Of a DNA stretch of 64,000 nucleotides, positions 55,862 through 64,000 are shown in pieces. The stretch is from positions 558,001 to 622,000 of the forward strand of contig NZ_JAKLTN010000001.1 of the NCBI RefSeq assembly GCF_022012295.1, written 5' to 3'. The notes beneath the pieces are model-generated. The model had not been told where the DNA came from and made no database searches. It saw nothing but the letters and a program-made list of their open reading frames with translations. A program made the translations under genes and the position numbers. Source of the DNA: Dechloromonas hankyongensis (GTDB taxonomy: Bacteria > Pseudomonadota > Gammaproteobacteria > Burkholderiales > Rhodocyclaceae). How positions within the stretch are numbered: the stretch's first letter is position 1; each line of letters begins with the position of its first letter.

Positions 55862-57952
55862 TCAGGCCGAGCGCATCACCGCTCCCTCGAACCACACTTC
55901 GAACGGCTCGTTGGGAGCGACGGCCTTGCCCTGTGCGTAGTCGATACCGAGGTCGCGCAATTGCTCCAGCGTTTCCAGATCGTCGATGTCCTCGGCGATG
56001 GAATGGATGTTCTGGTCGGCGGTGATTTCCTGGACGGCGCGGAGCAGGGCGGTGGATGCCCGGCTGCCCCCGAGGTCGCGGGTCAGGCTTTGGCTGAGCT
56101 TGACGTGGCTAGGGTAGACGCTGCGCAGATGGCTGAAGGACGACAGCCCGCCGCCGAAGTCCTCGAGACCGATTTCGCAGCCGAGGGTGCGCATCTGGCG
56201 CGAAAAATCCATGGCCTGGCTGGTCAGGTGGGTCAGGATATCTTCCGAGAAGACGAAACACAGCTTGTCGCCGGACAGATTGTGGCTGTTCAGGCTGCGG
56301 GCGATGTATTCGACCGTTTCGCGGCTACTGATCGAGCCACGCGACAGCGGCACCAGGCAATACAGGTTGCGCTGCCGCTGCTTGGCACGGGCCAGCGCCT
56401 TGATGGCGGCATCGATCAGGCGGCGGTCGATGGCCGGCGCCAGATCGTAGCGTTCGGCGGCGTCGATCAGGGCAGACAGGGCGACCGGAGATTGGCCCGG
56501 CTCGGCGAGGCGGGCAGTCAATTCAGCCATATGGCCGCCGCTCGGTGTCTGCAGGGGGCGTAGCGGAATGGCTTCGACCAGCAGGCGATCTTCGGCCAGG
56601 GCAGTGGCGATCCGGCTCGCCCAGTTGCTGCTCTCCTGGCGGCGTTCCTGGGCGGGGGTGACTTCGCACTCGCAGACCCGGTTACGGCCGCTTTCCTTGG
56701 CGCGATGGCAGGCGGCATCGCCGGCGGCGAGGATTTCGTTGATGTTGTGCACCTTGCGGCTGACGGTCGTGACGCCGATGCTGGCCCCGATGGCAAAGAC
56801 CTTGTCCTGCCAGATGAAGCGGTAGGCGGCGGCCAGGCCGCAGATGTCCTCGGCCACCTGCAGCGCGCGCGGGCCGCCGCAGTTGGCCAGGATGATGCTG
56901 AATTCGTCGCCGCCCAGGCGGGCCAGGGTGTCCTCGTCGCGCAGGCGCCCCTGGAACAGCAGCCCCATCTGGCGTAGCAGTTCGTCACCGGCCAGGTAGC
57001 CGCAGGTATCGTTGACCTGCTTGAAGCGGTCAAGGTCGAGGAACAGGACGGCGAAATCGTCGTCGCCGGCATGTACGCTGGCAAGCGCCTTTTCCAGGCG
57101 ATGCTCGAATTCGCGCCGGTTGAGCAGGCCGGTCAGTGCATCGTGGCGGGCTTGGAAGGCGAGCTGGGCGGTGGCTTCCTCGATGCGCGACTGCATCGAC
57201 AGATGGACTTCTTCGATGCGCGAAGCCATCTGGTTGAAGCCGTTTTCGAGGACCCCAAGTTCGCCGCTCGAACTGGCCGGCACGCGGGTATCCAGTTTGC
57301 CGGAGGACATGTCATTGACGGCCTGGACCAGCCGCATCACCGGGCGCGCCAGGTTGTCGGCCATGGCGATAGCCAGAGCAGCGATGACCAGCATCCCGAA
57401 GAGAACGATCATCAGGCCGCGCTGCACCAGTTCGCGCTGCTTGTCGGCCAGTTCGCTCTTGTCGTATTCGACGAAGATGTAGCCGATGATTTCCGGGGTG
57501 CTTGGTTTGCTGGTGGCCGAAGTCGGTTCGAACAGCAGGTCGGTTTCGGTCATCGAGCGCTTGACCGGTGCGCCGAAGGCGATCCACTGATCCGTCTCGC
57601 TGACCTGCCGCGGTTCGCCCAGTTGCTGGCGGAGTTCCTCGGCCGACAGAGAAACCCGACCACTGACCGCGATCGTCCGGCCTTTCTGATTGACCACCAC
57701 GGCAGCCTTGACGCCGGACTCCTGAACGGTGGCCTGGGCCAGGCCATGCAGGCTTTCGACCTGGCCGGCGATGATGCCGTATTCGCTGATCGGCGCAAGG
57801 TAGCGCACGGTGGCCATCCCCTTGACGCGCAGCTCGCCTTCCAGGGTGCGGATGCCGCTGAAGGTGAAATAGGCGACCAGCGCGATGGCGATCAAGGCGC
57901 TGGGGAGCAGCGTCAGGAGCAGCAGGCGATGGCGCAAGGTGAGACGGTTCAT
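55862..57952 (-). CDS. Membrane HAMP-GGDEF-degenerate-EAL protein
   Basis: 696 aa. TM1 at about 8-32, a periplasmic sensor to about 175, TM2 at about 180-198, HAMP at about 198-250. The GGDEF domain has an intact GGDEF at 347-351 and an I-site R338-x-x-D341. The EAL domain (about 440-690) is degenerate: the EAL triad is not recognisable, DDFG reads EDFGGG and the metal-binding VNLS reads CLVPLS, while SEDI and IAED-like parts remain. It may make c-di-GMP and bind or sense it through the EAL, like LapD. It overlaps by 4 bp the gene of a periplasmic binding protein that could be its input. Confidence 0.88.
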   Translation of the reverse strand: MNRLTLRHRLLLLTLLPSALIAIALVAYFTFSGIRTLEGELRVKGMATVRYLAPISEYGIIAGQVESLHGLAQATVQESGVKAAVVVNQKGRTIAVSGRVSLSAEELRQQLGEPRQVSETDQWIAFGAPVKRSMTETDLLFEPTSATSKPSTPEIIGYIFVEYDKSELADKQRELVQRGLMIVLFGMLVIAALAIAMADNLARPVMRLVQAVNDMSSGKLDTRVPASSSGELGVLENGFNQMASRIEEVHLSMQSRIEEATAQLAFQARHDALTGLLNRREFEHRLEKALASVHAGDDDFAVLFLDLDRFKQVNDTCGYLAGDELLRQMGLLFQGRLRDEDTLARLGGDEFSIILANCGGPRALQVAEDICGLAAAYRFIWQDKVFAIGASIGVTTVSRKVHNINEILAAGDAACHRAKESGRNRVCECEVTPAQERRQESSNWASRIATALAEDRLLVEAIPLRPLQTPSGGHMAELTARLAEPGQSPVALSALIDAAERYDLAPAIDRRLIDAAIKALARAKQRQRNLYCLVPLSRGSISSRETVEYIARSLNSHNLSGDKLCFVFSEDILTHLTSQAMDFSRQMRTLGCEIGLEDFGGGLSSFSHLRSVYPSHVKLSQSLTRDLGGSRASTALLRAVQEITADQNIHSIAEDIDDLETLEQLRDLGIDYAQGKAVAPNEPFEVWFEGAVMRSA

Positions 57953-58851
57953 CGGCTCTCCCGGTCGGCGAGCAGGGCACGCCGGATGGCGGCTTCGTCA
58001 GGAATCTTGAGGCCCAATGCCTGAGCGACATTGGGATTGATAGCGATAGCGAACAGGTGGGGGCCGCTCGGCGGCGGCAGATTGGTCCCGTTGCTGATAA
58101 TCAGGTCGGCCGTCTGGCGGGCGATTTGCGGTGGGGTGGTGTGCAGCGCCGCCAGCGCGCCGGCCGTGACGAAGGCCGCCGAGTAGCCGATGATCGGCCG
58201 CTGATGGCGGAAGGCCGTGATCAGGATGGCCTTGATGTTGTTGCGCCGGTAGATGGTGTTGTCGGGCAGGGCGAGCAGGGCGGCCGAACGGTCGAGCACG
58301 GCGTTGAGGGCAGGCAGCAGCGCCTTGTCGGTATCGGCGTCTTCGATATCAAGGACCAGGCCGGCATTGCTGAACGCTTGCCGGTACGGGCCCAGCTGGC
58401 CGCGAGTTTCCGGGCTGGCGAGCAGGCCGAATCGCTTCTGGTCGGGGAACAGCTGGCGGAAAAACGCCGCCTGCCGGGCGGCCGGCTGATCGAGATAAAT
58501 GGCGGTAATGCGGCTCGGCCGACGATATTCGCCGAGGATGCGCTCGTAGCTTTGGCGAGGTATCAGCGTGGCGATGATGGGCGGGCTATCGACGCGGCTC
58601 AGGGCCTTGCGCAGGGCTTCGCTGCCGACGGCGACGACGAGGTCGGACGGGGCGGGGACAGATGGCGGGGCGTCGGCCAGGGTGGTCGACACGATGTTCC
58701 AGCTGGAACCGCTCAGCGTTTCTTCCAGGGTGCCGGCAAACTCCCCATAGGCGCCGCCGCTTTCGCTGAGGATGAGCGCCAGTCCGCCTCCCCATGCCGG
58801 CGTGACAAGGGAAAGCAGAAAAAACAGGGCGAATGTCGTCAGCTTGCGCAC
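57949..58851 (-). CDS. ABC transporter substrate-binding-like protein (ABC_sub_bind)
   Basis: About 300 aa. A signal peptide (LTTFALFFLLSLVTPAWGGG) is followed by a two-lobed periplasmic-binding fold of the ABC_sub_bind (PF04392) type, with DLVVAVGSEALR, FRQLFPDQKRFGLL and IIGYSAAFVTAGALAAL. No permease or ATPase is encoded nearby. Overlap with the GGDEF-EAL gene suggests a sensor-partner role instead of uptake. The start is taken as the GTG at 58851; a TTG at 58881 is in frame. Neither has a good ribosome-binding site. Confidence 0.8.
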   Translation of the reverse strand: MRKLTTFALFFLLSLVTPAWGGGLALILSESGGAYGEFAGTLEETLSGSSWNIVSTTLADAPPSVPAPSDLVVAVGSEALRKALSRVDSPPIIATLIPRQSYERILGEYRRPSRITAIYLDQPAARQAAFFRQLFPDQKRFGLLASPETRGQLGPYRQAFSNAGLVLDIEDADTDKALLPALNAVLDRSAALLALPDNTIYRRNNIKAILITAFRHQRPIIGYSAAFVTAGALAALHTTPPQIARQTADLIISNGTNLPPPSGPHLFAIAINPNVAQALGLKIPDEAAIRRALLADRESR

Positions 58852-58903
58852 GAGCGCAATATCGCACGACGGGTATGCCAAAGCAATGATCGATTGCAGC
58901 CGA

Positions 58904-59494
58904 TCAGCGACTATTTAACAGTGTGTCGATATGCGCCGCAATTTCCGCGGCTGGCGTGGCAAAGGCGAATTTCTTCAGGAACTCGCCGTGTGCTCCGAGC
59001 AGGATCATGCCGGCAGAGTGATCAACGGCGTAACGATCGGGCGGGTTGTCCGGTTCCCGGACCTTGGCATAGCGGATTTTGAAATTGTCGGCGGTTCGCC
59101 GCACCAGGGCCGGCGAACCGGTCAGGCCGAGAATGCGGGGGTCGAAGAATTCGGTGTAGGTCTTGAGGACCGCCGCCGTGTCGCGCTCCGGGTCGACCGT
59201 GATGAAAATGGCCTGGACCTGCGCCGCCCGGTCGCCCAGGGTTTTCAGGATTTCGGCCATCTCGACCAGGGTGGTCGGGCAGACGTCCGGGCAATAGGTG
59301 TAGCCGAAGGCGATCAGCTGGAAGCGGCCGCGAAAGTCCTCGTTGGTCAGCGCCCGGCCGTTCGGGTCCTGCAGCAGGTAGCGCGGGTTGATGGCGGCGT
59401 TCTTGCCGCGCAGCAATTCCTGGGTGGGCGTGGATTGGGCGATGGCCGGCCCCCCCAGGAGCAGGGCGAGGAGGACGGCACCGAGGCGGATCAT
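58904..59494 (-). CDS. SCO1/SenC family copper chaperone
   Basis: A 196-aa thioredoxin-like protein. A signal peptide (ALLLGGPAIAQS) precedes the copper motif C68-x3-C72 (YCPDVCPTT) and the ligand H159 (AVDHSAG). SCO proteins deliver copper or reducing equivalents to cytochrome oxidase CuA sites. ATG at 59494 overlaps the upstream exported-protein gene by 4 bp. No oxidase genes are in the window. Confidence 0.93.
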   Translation of the reverse strand: MIRLGAVLLALLLGGPAIAQSTPTQELLRGKNAAINPRYLLQDPNGRALTNEDFRGRFQLIAFGYTYCPDVCPTTLVEMAEILKTLGDRAAQVQAIFITVDPERDTAAVLKTYTEFFDPRILGLTGSPALVRRTADNFKIRYAKVREPDNPPDRYAVDHSAGMILLGAHGEFLKKFAFATPAAEIAAHIDTLLNSR

Positions 59495-59826
59495 GGCTTG
59501 GGGAAAGCGGCCTGCAGGCGTTTTTCGGTCGCCGCCATGCGGTTGGCCAGGGTCGCGCCGTCGGGGCAGGTGGCCTGGCTCTTGCCCTGTTCGAGATAGG
59601 CGGCGTTGGTGGCGTTCTCGAAGACCTCGCCGATGTCGCGCGTCTTCGGGGCGGTGGTGACCACCGCATTGCGGGCGCGGCTGACCAGGGCGGGCTGCTT
59701 GCAGGCGAGGGCGATGCCGTTCAGCTGGCCGAGTTCGGCGACGGCGGCGCTACCCTCGTCGGCGGCGACGCCCGGGGTAGTCAGGGTGGCGAGGGCCAGG
59801 GCAAACAGCGGGACGATCATCTTCAT
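59491..59826 (-). CDS. Small exported protein upstream of sco
   Basis: 111 aa. A signal peptide (IVPLFALALATLTTPGVAA) is followed by a soluble domain with two cysteines (ALACKQPA and ATCPDGA) that may form a disulfide. ATG at 59826 follows GAGGAAA; the TTG at 59832 is less likely. It is the first gene of a two-gene unit with SCO. A -10-like TATAAT lies at 59859-59854. The family is not recognised; a periplasmic helper in metal or redox handling is only a guess. Confidence 0.75.
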   Translation of the reverse strand: MKMIVPLFALALATLTTPGVAADEGSAAVAELGQLNGIALACKQPALVSRARNAVVTTAPKTRDIGEVFENATNAAYLEQGKSQATCPDGATLANRMAATEKRLQAAFPKP

Positions 59827-59853
59827 GGTCAATTTCCTCAGGAGAGGCCGCCG

Positions 59854-59859
59854 ATTATA
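59854..59859 (-). promoter_or_regulatory. -10 box of the exported protein-sco unit
   Basis: A consensus TATAAT on the minus strand, 27 bp before the ATG at 59826, without a clear -35 box 17 bp upstream. It lies in the 57-bp gap after the BtuF-like gene. Confidence 0.45.
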
Positions 59860-59883
59860 GGCTTTGCCGCCGGCCCGGCTTTT

Positions 59884-60675
59884 TCACAGATCAAAAATGT
59901 CGAGCAATGCCGGCAGGCCTTCGCTGATCGCCACCGGGCCGGGGGTCAGGATGACGGCCGACTTGATTTCGTGCAGCCGGCCGTGGCGCACGGCGGGGAC
60001 ATTTGCCCAGCCCGGCCGGGCGGCGACGCGCTCGGGACGGAAATGCTTGCCGCACCACGAGCCGATGATAATGTCCGGGGCGGTGGCAATGACCTCCTCG
60101 GCGGTCGGTCGGCGATCCTTGGCCAACGGCGAGCGGGCGCGCTCGGCGAAGACGTCTTCGCCGCCGGCCATTTCGATCAGTTCCGAAGCCCAGCGGATGC
60201 TGCTGATCAGCGGCTCGTCCCATTCCTCGAAATAGACGCGCGGCTTCCTGCCGGTGCGGGCCAGGCGTTCGGCGGCGATGGCGCGGGTCCTGGCGATTTC
60301 GGCTTCCAGTCCGGCGACGATGGCCTGCGCTCTGGCTTCGGCGCCGACCAGGCGGCCGACGGTCTCGATCATGCCCAGTATGTCCTCGACGCTGCGCGTA
60401 TTGAAGGCATAGACGGGCACGCCGGCCTTGATCAGGTCGCGCGAGATATCGCTTTGCAGGTCGGAAAAAGTGAGAACCAGATCCGGCTGCGTAGCAAGAA
60501 TCTTCTCGATATCACCGCTGGTGAAGGCGAAGACCTTGGGTTTTTCCTTACGCGCCTCGGGCGGCCGGACGGTATAGCCGGAAATGCCGACGATGCGCTC
60601 CTGTTCGCCGAGGGCATAGAGGACTTCGACGGTTTCGGTGGTCAGGCAGACGATGCGCTGGGGCAGACGGGGCAT
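59884..60675 (-). CDS. BtuF-like cobalamin-binding protein without signal peptide
   Basis: A 263-aa periplasmic-binding-fold protein of the BtuF/FecB type. VCLTTETVEVLYALGEQERIVGIS and the later FEEWDEPLISSIRW and SAVILTPGPVA match cobalamin-binding relatives. It has no signal peptide from the ATG at 60675, so as annotated it would stay in the cytoplasm. It lies 6 bp downstream of a second BtuF paralogue that does have a signal. It may be a cobamide-handling protein inside the cell or be exported by other means. Confidence 0.82.
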   Translation of the reverse strand: MPRLPQRIVCLTTETVEVLYALGEQERIVGISGYTVRPPEARKEKPKVFAFTSGDIEKILATQPDLVLTFSDLQSDISRDLIKAGVPVYAFNTRSVEDILGMIETVGRLVGAEARAQAIVAGLEAEIARTRAIAAERLARTGRKPRVYFEEWDEPLISSIRWASELIEMAGGEDVFAERARSPLAKDRRPTAEEVIATAPDIIIGSWCGKHFRPERVAARPGWANVPAVRHGRLHEIKSAVILTPGPVAISEGLPALLDIFDL

Positions 60676-60681
60676 GGCTTT

Positions 60682-61572
60682 TTACTTGGCGGGACGATGG
60701 CTTCTTGCGACATCGAGGTGGGCGCAAAGTTTCTCGGCGCCGTCGAGGATGCGCGGCGTGTGCCGCTGCATGATGTCGGGGTTGATGTGGAACAGGTTGT
60801 CGCGCTTGACGGCGGTCAGCTTGGTCCATTTATCCCAGTCGTGCAGCCATTCCGGTTTCGAATCGCCCATGCCGGTGGCGACGATGGCTTCGGGGTCGGC
60901 TTCGAGCACGGCTTCGACGCTGACCGTCGGCGCCATCTTGCCGAGGTGGCCGAAGACGTTGTCGCCTCCGCACAGCTTGATGGCGTCGCTAATGATCTGC
61001 GGACCGCCGACAGTCATCAGCGGCGTTTTCCAGATCTGGTAGAAGACGCGCACCTTGGGCTTGGCGGCATTGGCCTTGCGCAGGCTTTCCAGTTTCTGGC
61101 GGAAACGCTCGGCCGCCGGTTTGGCGACGGCTTCGGTGCCGGCCAGCTCGCCGAGGCGTTCGAGCTGGTCGGCGACGTTTTCCATCTTGTTCGGCTGTGA
61201 CACGTAGACGGTCAGGCCGAGCCCCTTCAGCTTGTTGATCTGCGGCATGTTGTTGCCGCTTTCCCAGGCCAGCACGAGGTCGGGCCGGAGGGCGGCGACG
61301 GCTTCGAGATCGACGCGCGAATAGCCGCCGACGCGGGGCAGCTTTTTCGCCGCCGGCGGATAGTCGCTGTAATCGACCGTGCCGACCAGCTTGTCGCCGG
61401 CGCCGGCGGCATAGACGCTTTCGGCAATATGCGGGGCGAGGGCGACGATGCGCTGAGCCGGACCCTTGAGGCGGACTTCCTGGCCGGTGTCGTCCTTGAC
61501 GACGAGGTCGGCGTGGGCGAAGCCGGCGACCGCGAGGGCAGCAGCGAGGGCCGTGAGCTGGCGAATCTTCAT
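60682..61572 (-). CDS. btuF: Periplasmic cobalamin-binding protein BtuF-like
   Basis: A 296-aa binding protein. The signal peptide (QLTALAAALAVAGFAHA) and the two-lobed fold are clear: AQRIVALAPHIAESVYAAGAGDKLVG, then GYSRVDLEAVAALRPDLVLAWE and FYQIWKTPLMTVGG. Members deliver B12 or corrinoids to BtuCD; no btuC or btuD is in this window. ATG at 61572 overlaps the stop of the decarboxylase gene by 4 bp. The block around it is for the lower part of cobalamin assembly, so B12 or cobinamide is the likely ligand. Confidence 0.85.
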   Translation of the reverse strand: MKIRQLTALAAALAVAGFAHADLVVKDDTGQEVRLKGPAQRIVALAPHIAESVYAAGAGDKLVGTVDYSDYPPAAKKLPRVGGYSRVDLEAVAALRPDLVLAWESGNNMPQINKLKGLGLTVYVSQPNKMENVADQLERLGELAGTEAVAKPAAERFRQKLESLRKANAAKPKVRVFYQIWKTPLMTVGGPQIISDAIKLCGGDNVFGHLGKMAPTVSVEAVLEADPEAIVATGMGDSKPEWLHDWDKWTKLTAVKRDNLFHINPDIMQRHTPRILDGAEKLCAHLDVARSHRPAK

Positions 61573-62561
61573 GCGGGTTTCCATTCGTTCAGGGCGCCGG
61601 TCAGGCGCAGCCAGCAGGCTTCGTCGCCGGGCAGGCCGAAGCGGAGCAGGGCTTGCTGGTCGAAGCGCCGGGTCAGGATGGCGCGGCGCGCCAGGTAGTC
61701 GTGCAGTTCGGCGGCGTGCGGCGAGGTCAGGGTGGCGAACAGGGCGGTCGATTTGACTTCGCCGAGCGGGGCGAGTAAGGCGTGCAGGCGTTGCCCGGCG
61801 GCCTGCAGGCGGGGCCGGGTTGCCGCTTGCCAAGTGGTATCGAGTAGCGCCTGACGGGCGACTTCGCGGGCCGGGCCGCTGATGGTCCACGGTCCCATCG
61901 CCTCGCTCATCCGGTTGAGCAGGTCGGGCGCCGCGAAGACGAAGCCGACCCGGGCGCCGGCCAGACCAAAGAATTTGCCGAGCGAGCGGAAGACGATCAG
62001 GTTCGGCGCCTCGTCAGTGCCGGCCAGCGGCGTCAGGCTCAGCTCCGGCGTGGCATCGACGAAAGCCTCGTCGACAATCAACCAGCCGCCGCGCTTCTTC
62101 AACTGCTGGGCGGCATCGACGACCACGTCGTGCGGGTGGCGGTCGGCGGTTGGATTGTTCGGATTGCACAGCAGCACGTAGGGCGTCGCCGCGGTCAGGG
62201 CACGCGGCAGGGTGGCGTTCTGCAGGAAGCGAAGCTTGTGGCCGGCATGTTGCCAGGCCTGCGGATGTTCGGCGTAGAGGGGGGCGATGCAGGCGACGAC
62301 GGCCTTGGGCAGCAGCGCAGGCAGCCACTGAATGGCGGCCTGCGAGCCGGCCACCGGCAGCAGGTTGGCGTTGCCGTAATAGCCGGCGGCAGCGGCCTCC
62401 AGTCCGTCACCGTGTTCCGGCAGGCGCTGCCAGGCGGCGGCAGGCAAGGCCGGTACCGGCCAGGCTTCGGGGTTGATGCCGGTGGACAGGTCGAGCCAGT
62501 CGAGCAGCGGAATGTCGTAGTGCGCTGCGGCTTCGCGCAGCCGGCCGCCATGTTCAAGCAT
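61569..62561 (-). CDS. cobD: Threonine-phosphate decarboxylase (CobD/CobC type)
   Basis: A 330-aa PLP-dependent aminotransferase-fold enzyme, which makes (R)-1-amino-2-propanol phosphate for the nucleotide loop of cobalamin. NPNNPTADRH and the lysine in FRSLGKFFGLAGARVGF (Schiff base) are visible. ATG at 62561 (MLEHGGRLREAA) overlaps the end of cbiB by 8 bp; a TTG at 62573 is possible. Called cobD in Salmonella nomenclature, cobC in Pseudomonas. Confidence 0.9.
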   Translation of the reverse strand: MLEHGGRLREAAAHYDIPLLDWLDLSTGINPEAWPVPALPAAAWQRLPEHGDGLEAAAAGYYGNANLLPVAGSQAAIQWLPALLPKAVVACIAPLYAEHPQAWQHAGHKLRFLQNATLPRALTAATPYVLLCNPNNPTADRHPHDVVVDAAQQLKKRGGWLIVDEAFVDATPELSLTPLAGTDEAPNLIVFRSLGKFFGLAGARVGFVFAAPDLLNRMSEAMGPWTISGPAREVARQALLDTTWQAATRPRLQAAGQRLHALLAPLGEVKSTALFATLTSPHAAELHDYLARRAILTRRFDQQALLRFGLPGDEACWLRLTGALNEWKPA

Positions 62562-63465
62562 GCAGGAATCCAATCACGAAAAAAGCGGCCAGCCACAGCC
62601 ACAGGCTGCGCCGGATCAGGCGGATGGCACGGCCGAGATCGGCGGCAGCCGGGGCAGGGCCGGTGCCGAGCGGGGGGCGTATCTCTTCCTCGCCATGGTA
62701 GATCGCGGCGCCGCCGAGCTGCACGCCCAGGCTGCCGGCACCGGAGGCCATGACCGGGCCGGCGTTCGGGCTTTCCCAGCCGGGCGCCTGGGTGCGCCAG
62801 CAGGTCAGCGCCTGGCGGGTGTGGCCGAGCAGGGCGTAGGTCAGGGCGGTGAGGCGGGCGGGCAGCCAGTTCAGCGCATCGTCGACGCGGGCGGCCGGGC
62901 GGCCGAACAGGTTGTAGCGTTCAGTGCGGTAACCCCACATGGCGTCCAGCGTATTGGCCAGCCGGAAGAGCAGGGCGCCGGGGCCGCCGAGCAGGGCGAA
63001 CCAGAACAGGGTGCCGAAAATGGCGTCGTTGCCGTTTTCGAGCACCGATTCCATGCCGGCCTTGGCGACGCCGGATTCATCGAGGGCCGAGGTGTCGCGC
63101 GAAACGATCCACCCGACGCGTTGCCGGGCTTCGTCGAGGCGCCCTTCCTGCAAGGGTTGGGCGATGGCCTCGGCGTGCTCGTACAGGCTCTGCGCACCGA
63201 GGGCGAAGTAGAGCAGCACGACGTCGACGACGAAGGGCGCAAAAGAGCGCAGATAGAAAGCCAGGGCCACGAAGGGCAGCACGACCAGGGCCCAGGCGAA
63301 CAGGCCGGCCGGCAGCCGGCGCTGGTTCAGGCGTTGTTCGACGGCGGCGGCCAGGCGGCCGAAGCCGACCAGCGGATGGAAACGGCGCGGCTCGCCGAGC
63401 AGGCGGTCGAGCAGCACGGCGGCCAGGGTGGCAGCCGGCATGGCGAGCGCGCCCTCCGGCATCAT
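62554..63465 (-). CDS. cbiB: Adenosylcobinamide-phosphate synthase CbiB
   Basis: A 303-aa membrane protein with several hydrophobic segments. LLDRLLGEPRRFHPLVGFGRL at the start and the VGWIVSRDTSALDESGVAKAGMESVLENGNDA motif are diagnostic. It joins aminopropanol phosphate to adenosylcobyric acid, using the product of the adjacent decarboxylase. ATG at 63465 overlaps the bluB stop by 4 bp (ATGA). Confidence 0.94.
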   Translation of the reverse strand: MMPEGALAMPAATLAAVLLDRLLGEPRRFHPLVGFGRLAAAVEQRLNQRRLPAGLFAWALVVLPFVALAFYLRSFAPFVVDVVLLYFALGAQSLYEHAEAIAQPLQEGRLDEARQRVGWIVSRDTSALDESGVAKAGMESVLENGNDAIFGTLFWFALLGGPGALLFRLANTLDAMWGYRTERYNLFGRPAARVDDALNWLPARLTALTYALLGHTRQALTCWRTQAPGWESPNAGPVMASGAGSLGVQLGGAAIYHGEEEIRPPLGTGPAPAAADLGRAIRLIRRSLWLWLAAFFVIGFLHA

Positions 63466-64000
63466 TTCGGGAAGATGCCCCGTTGCTGGATGTCGTCCTG
63501 CATGGTGGCGAGTGCGCCGGTCAGCGATTCCTTCTGCTCGGCGTCGGCCTGGCCCCACTGGTCGTAGTAGAGCAGGTCGGCGATGGGCAGGCGGGGCAAC
63601 CAGCCGGCTTTCTCCAGTTCGGGTTTTTCGTGGAAATGGCTGACGTAGCCGATGCACAGATAGGCGATAGGCACGATGTCGGCCGGCATGCCGAGCGCTG
63701 CCTGCAGTTCGGGCTGGTTGAAGATGCTCACCCAGCCGACGCCCAGGCCTTCGGCGCGGGCCGCCAGCCACAGGTTCTGCACGGCGCAGACGCTGGAGTA
63801 GAGGTCCATCGTCTTGATGTGGGTACGGCCGACGACCACCGGACCGGTACGTTCGCGGTCGCAGGTGATGCACAGGTTGATCGGCGACTCGACGATGCCT
63901 TCGAGCTTGAGCTGGCTGTAGGTTTCCCGCTTGCCTTCCGGGAACATCAATGCGGCCTCGGCGTGGGCTTTGGCGAACACGTCGCGCACCCGCTGCTTGA
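63462..64000 (-). CDS. bluB: 5,6-dimethylbenzimidazole synthase BluB (5' end outside window)
   Basis: About 179 residues are visible, missing roughly 35-45 at the N terminus. The nitroreductase-fold enzyme cleaves FMNH2 with O2 to make the lower ligand of B12. CITCDRERTGPVVVGR, VQNLWLAARAEGLGVGWVSIF and VAYLCIGYV-type segments match BluB. The frame continues past the window end without a start. It opens the visible bluB-cbiB-cobD-btuF chain, all overlapping, so they are one operon. A cobalamin riboswitch would lie outside the window. Confidence 0.9.
   Translation of the reverse strand, partial: KQRVRDVFAKAHAEAALMFPEGKRETYSQLKLEGIVESPINLCITCDRERTGPVVVGRTHIKTMDLYSSVCAVQNLWLAARAEGLGVGWVSIFNQPELQAALGMPADIVPIAYLCIGYVSHFHEKPELEKAGWLPRLPIADLLYYDQWGQADAEQKESLTGALATMQDDIQQRGIFPK

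Noticed and set aside
59833-64000. Cobalamin riboswitch for the cobalamin block
   Set aside because: The genes overlap from bluB onward and bluB starts outside the window; no B12-box-like leader is present in the visible spacers.

Overview
The window is a GC-rich chromosomal segment that reads like a facultatively anaerobic, PHA-storing betaproteobacterium, most likely of the Rhodocyclales (Dechloromonas/Azonexus type). The indications are a beta/gamma-type mreBCD-mrdA-rodA-rlpA block next to gatCAB, a class I PHA synthase, the oxygen-independent ubiquinone genes ubiUVT behind an FNR-like site, metXW, and a GGDEF/EAL/PilZ repertoire. The taxon is an inference from gene families and order; no rRNA, tRNA or CRISPR array was seen. 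Coding density is high, and many genes are joined by ATGA overlaps.

Layout. 1-5.4 kb: a divergent AraC regulator facing a Tat-exported molybdenum hydroxylase (iorA/iorB-like) with its XdhC and MobA-like maturation proteins. 5.4-8.6 kb, minus: rapZ, a NusG-II protein, a Gx transporter, ubiX and a LON-domain protein. 8.7-12.2 kb: an M20 amidohydrolase converging on a four-gene overlapping operon (unknown 329-aa protein, two small four-Cys proteins, a metallo-beta-lactamase hydrolase). 12.2-26.6 kb, minus: a large leucine/isovalerate (liu) catabolic locus. It holds a hotdog thioesterase, isovaleryl-CoA dehydrogenase, a GNAT-carbonic anhydrase fusion, thiolase, DMT exporter, a second acyl-CoA dehydrogenase, an HCCA isomerase-like protein, a LOG protein, both methylcrotonyl-CoA carboxylase subunits, methylglutaconyl-CoA hydratase and HMG-CoA lyase. 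A palindromic MerR-type operator precedes it, and its probable regulator liuR lies at 28.3 kb. The cluster carries a 518-bp inverted-repeat element between liuB and liuC and a duplicated 5' end of liuD.

26.7-32.2 kb: an eight-codon lysine mini-ORF with its own terminator, a single-chain ABC exporter, liuR, a metallohydrolase and phaC, then a MoaD-like protein. 32.2-34.7 kb, minus: ubiUVT. 34.9-35.8 kb: a response regulator with an anti-sigma-type ATPase domain. 35.8-42.3 kb, minus: the rod-shape operon. 42.4-46.2 kb: gatCA, a lipoprotein, gatB. 46.2-50.9 kb: pyrE, xthA, a YqjD/YqjE/YqjK-like envelope operon and AmpG. 51.2-53.1 kb, minus: metX-metW behind a SAM-II riboswitch and an intrinsic terminator. 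53.2-58.9 kb: a PilZ protein, a TonB receptor, a HAMP-GGDEF-degenerate EAL protein and a periplasmic binding protein. 58.9-64 kb, minus: SCO plus a small exported protein, then a cobalamin block (bluB, cbiB, cobD-type decarboxylase, two BtuF-like binding proteins).

The most notable points are the metX riboswitch, the GNAT-carbonic anhydrase fusion inside a bicarbonate-consuming pathway, the lysine mini-ORF, the repeats that interrupt the liu operon, and the unorthodox c-di-GMP protein set. I found no strong candidate for a wholly new multi-gene system.
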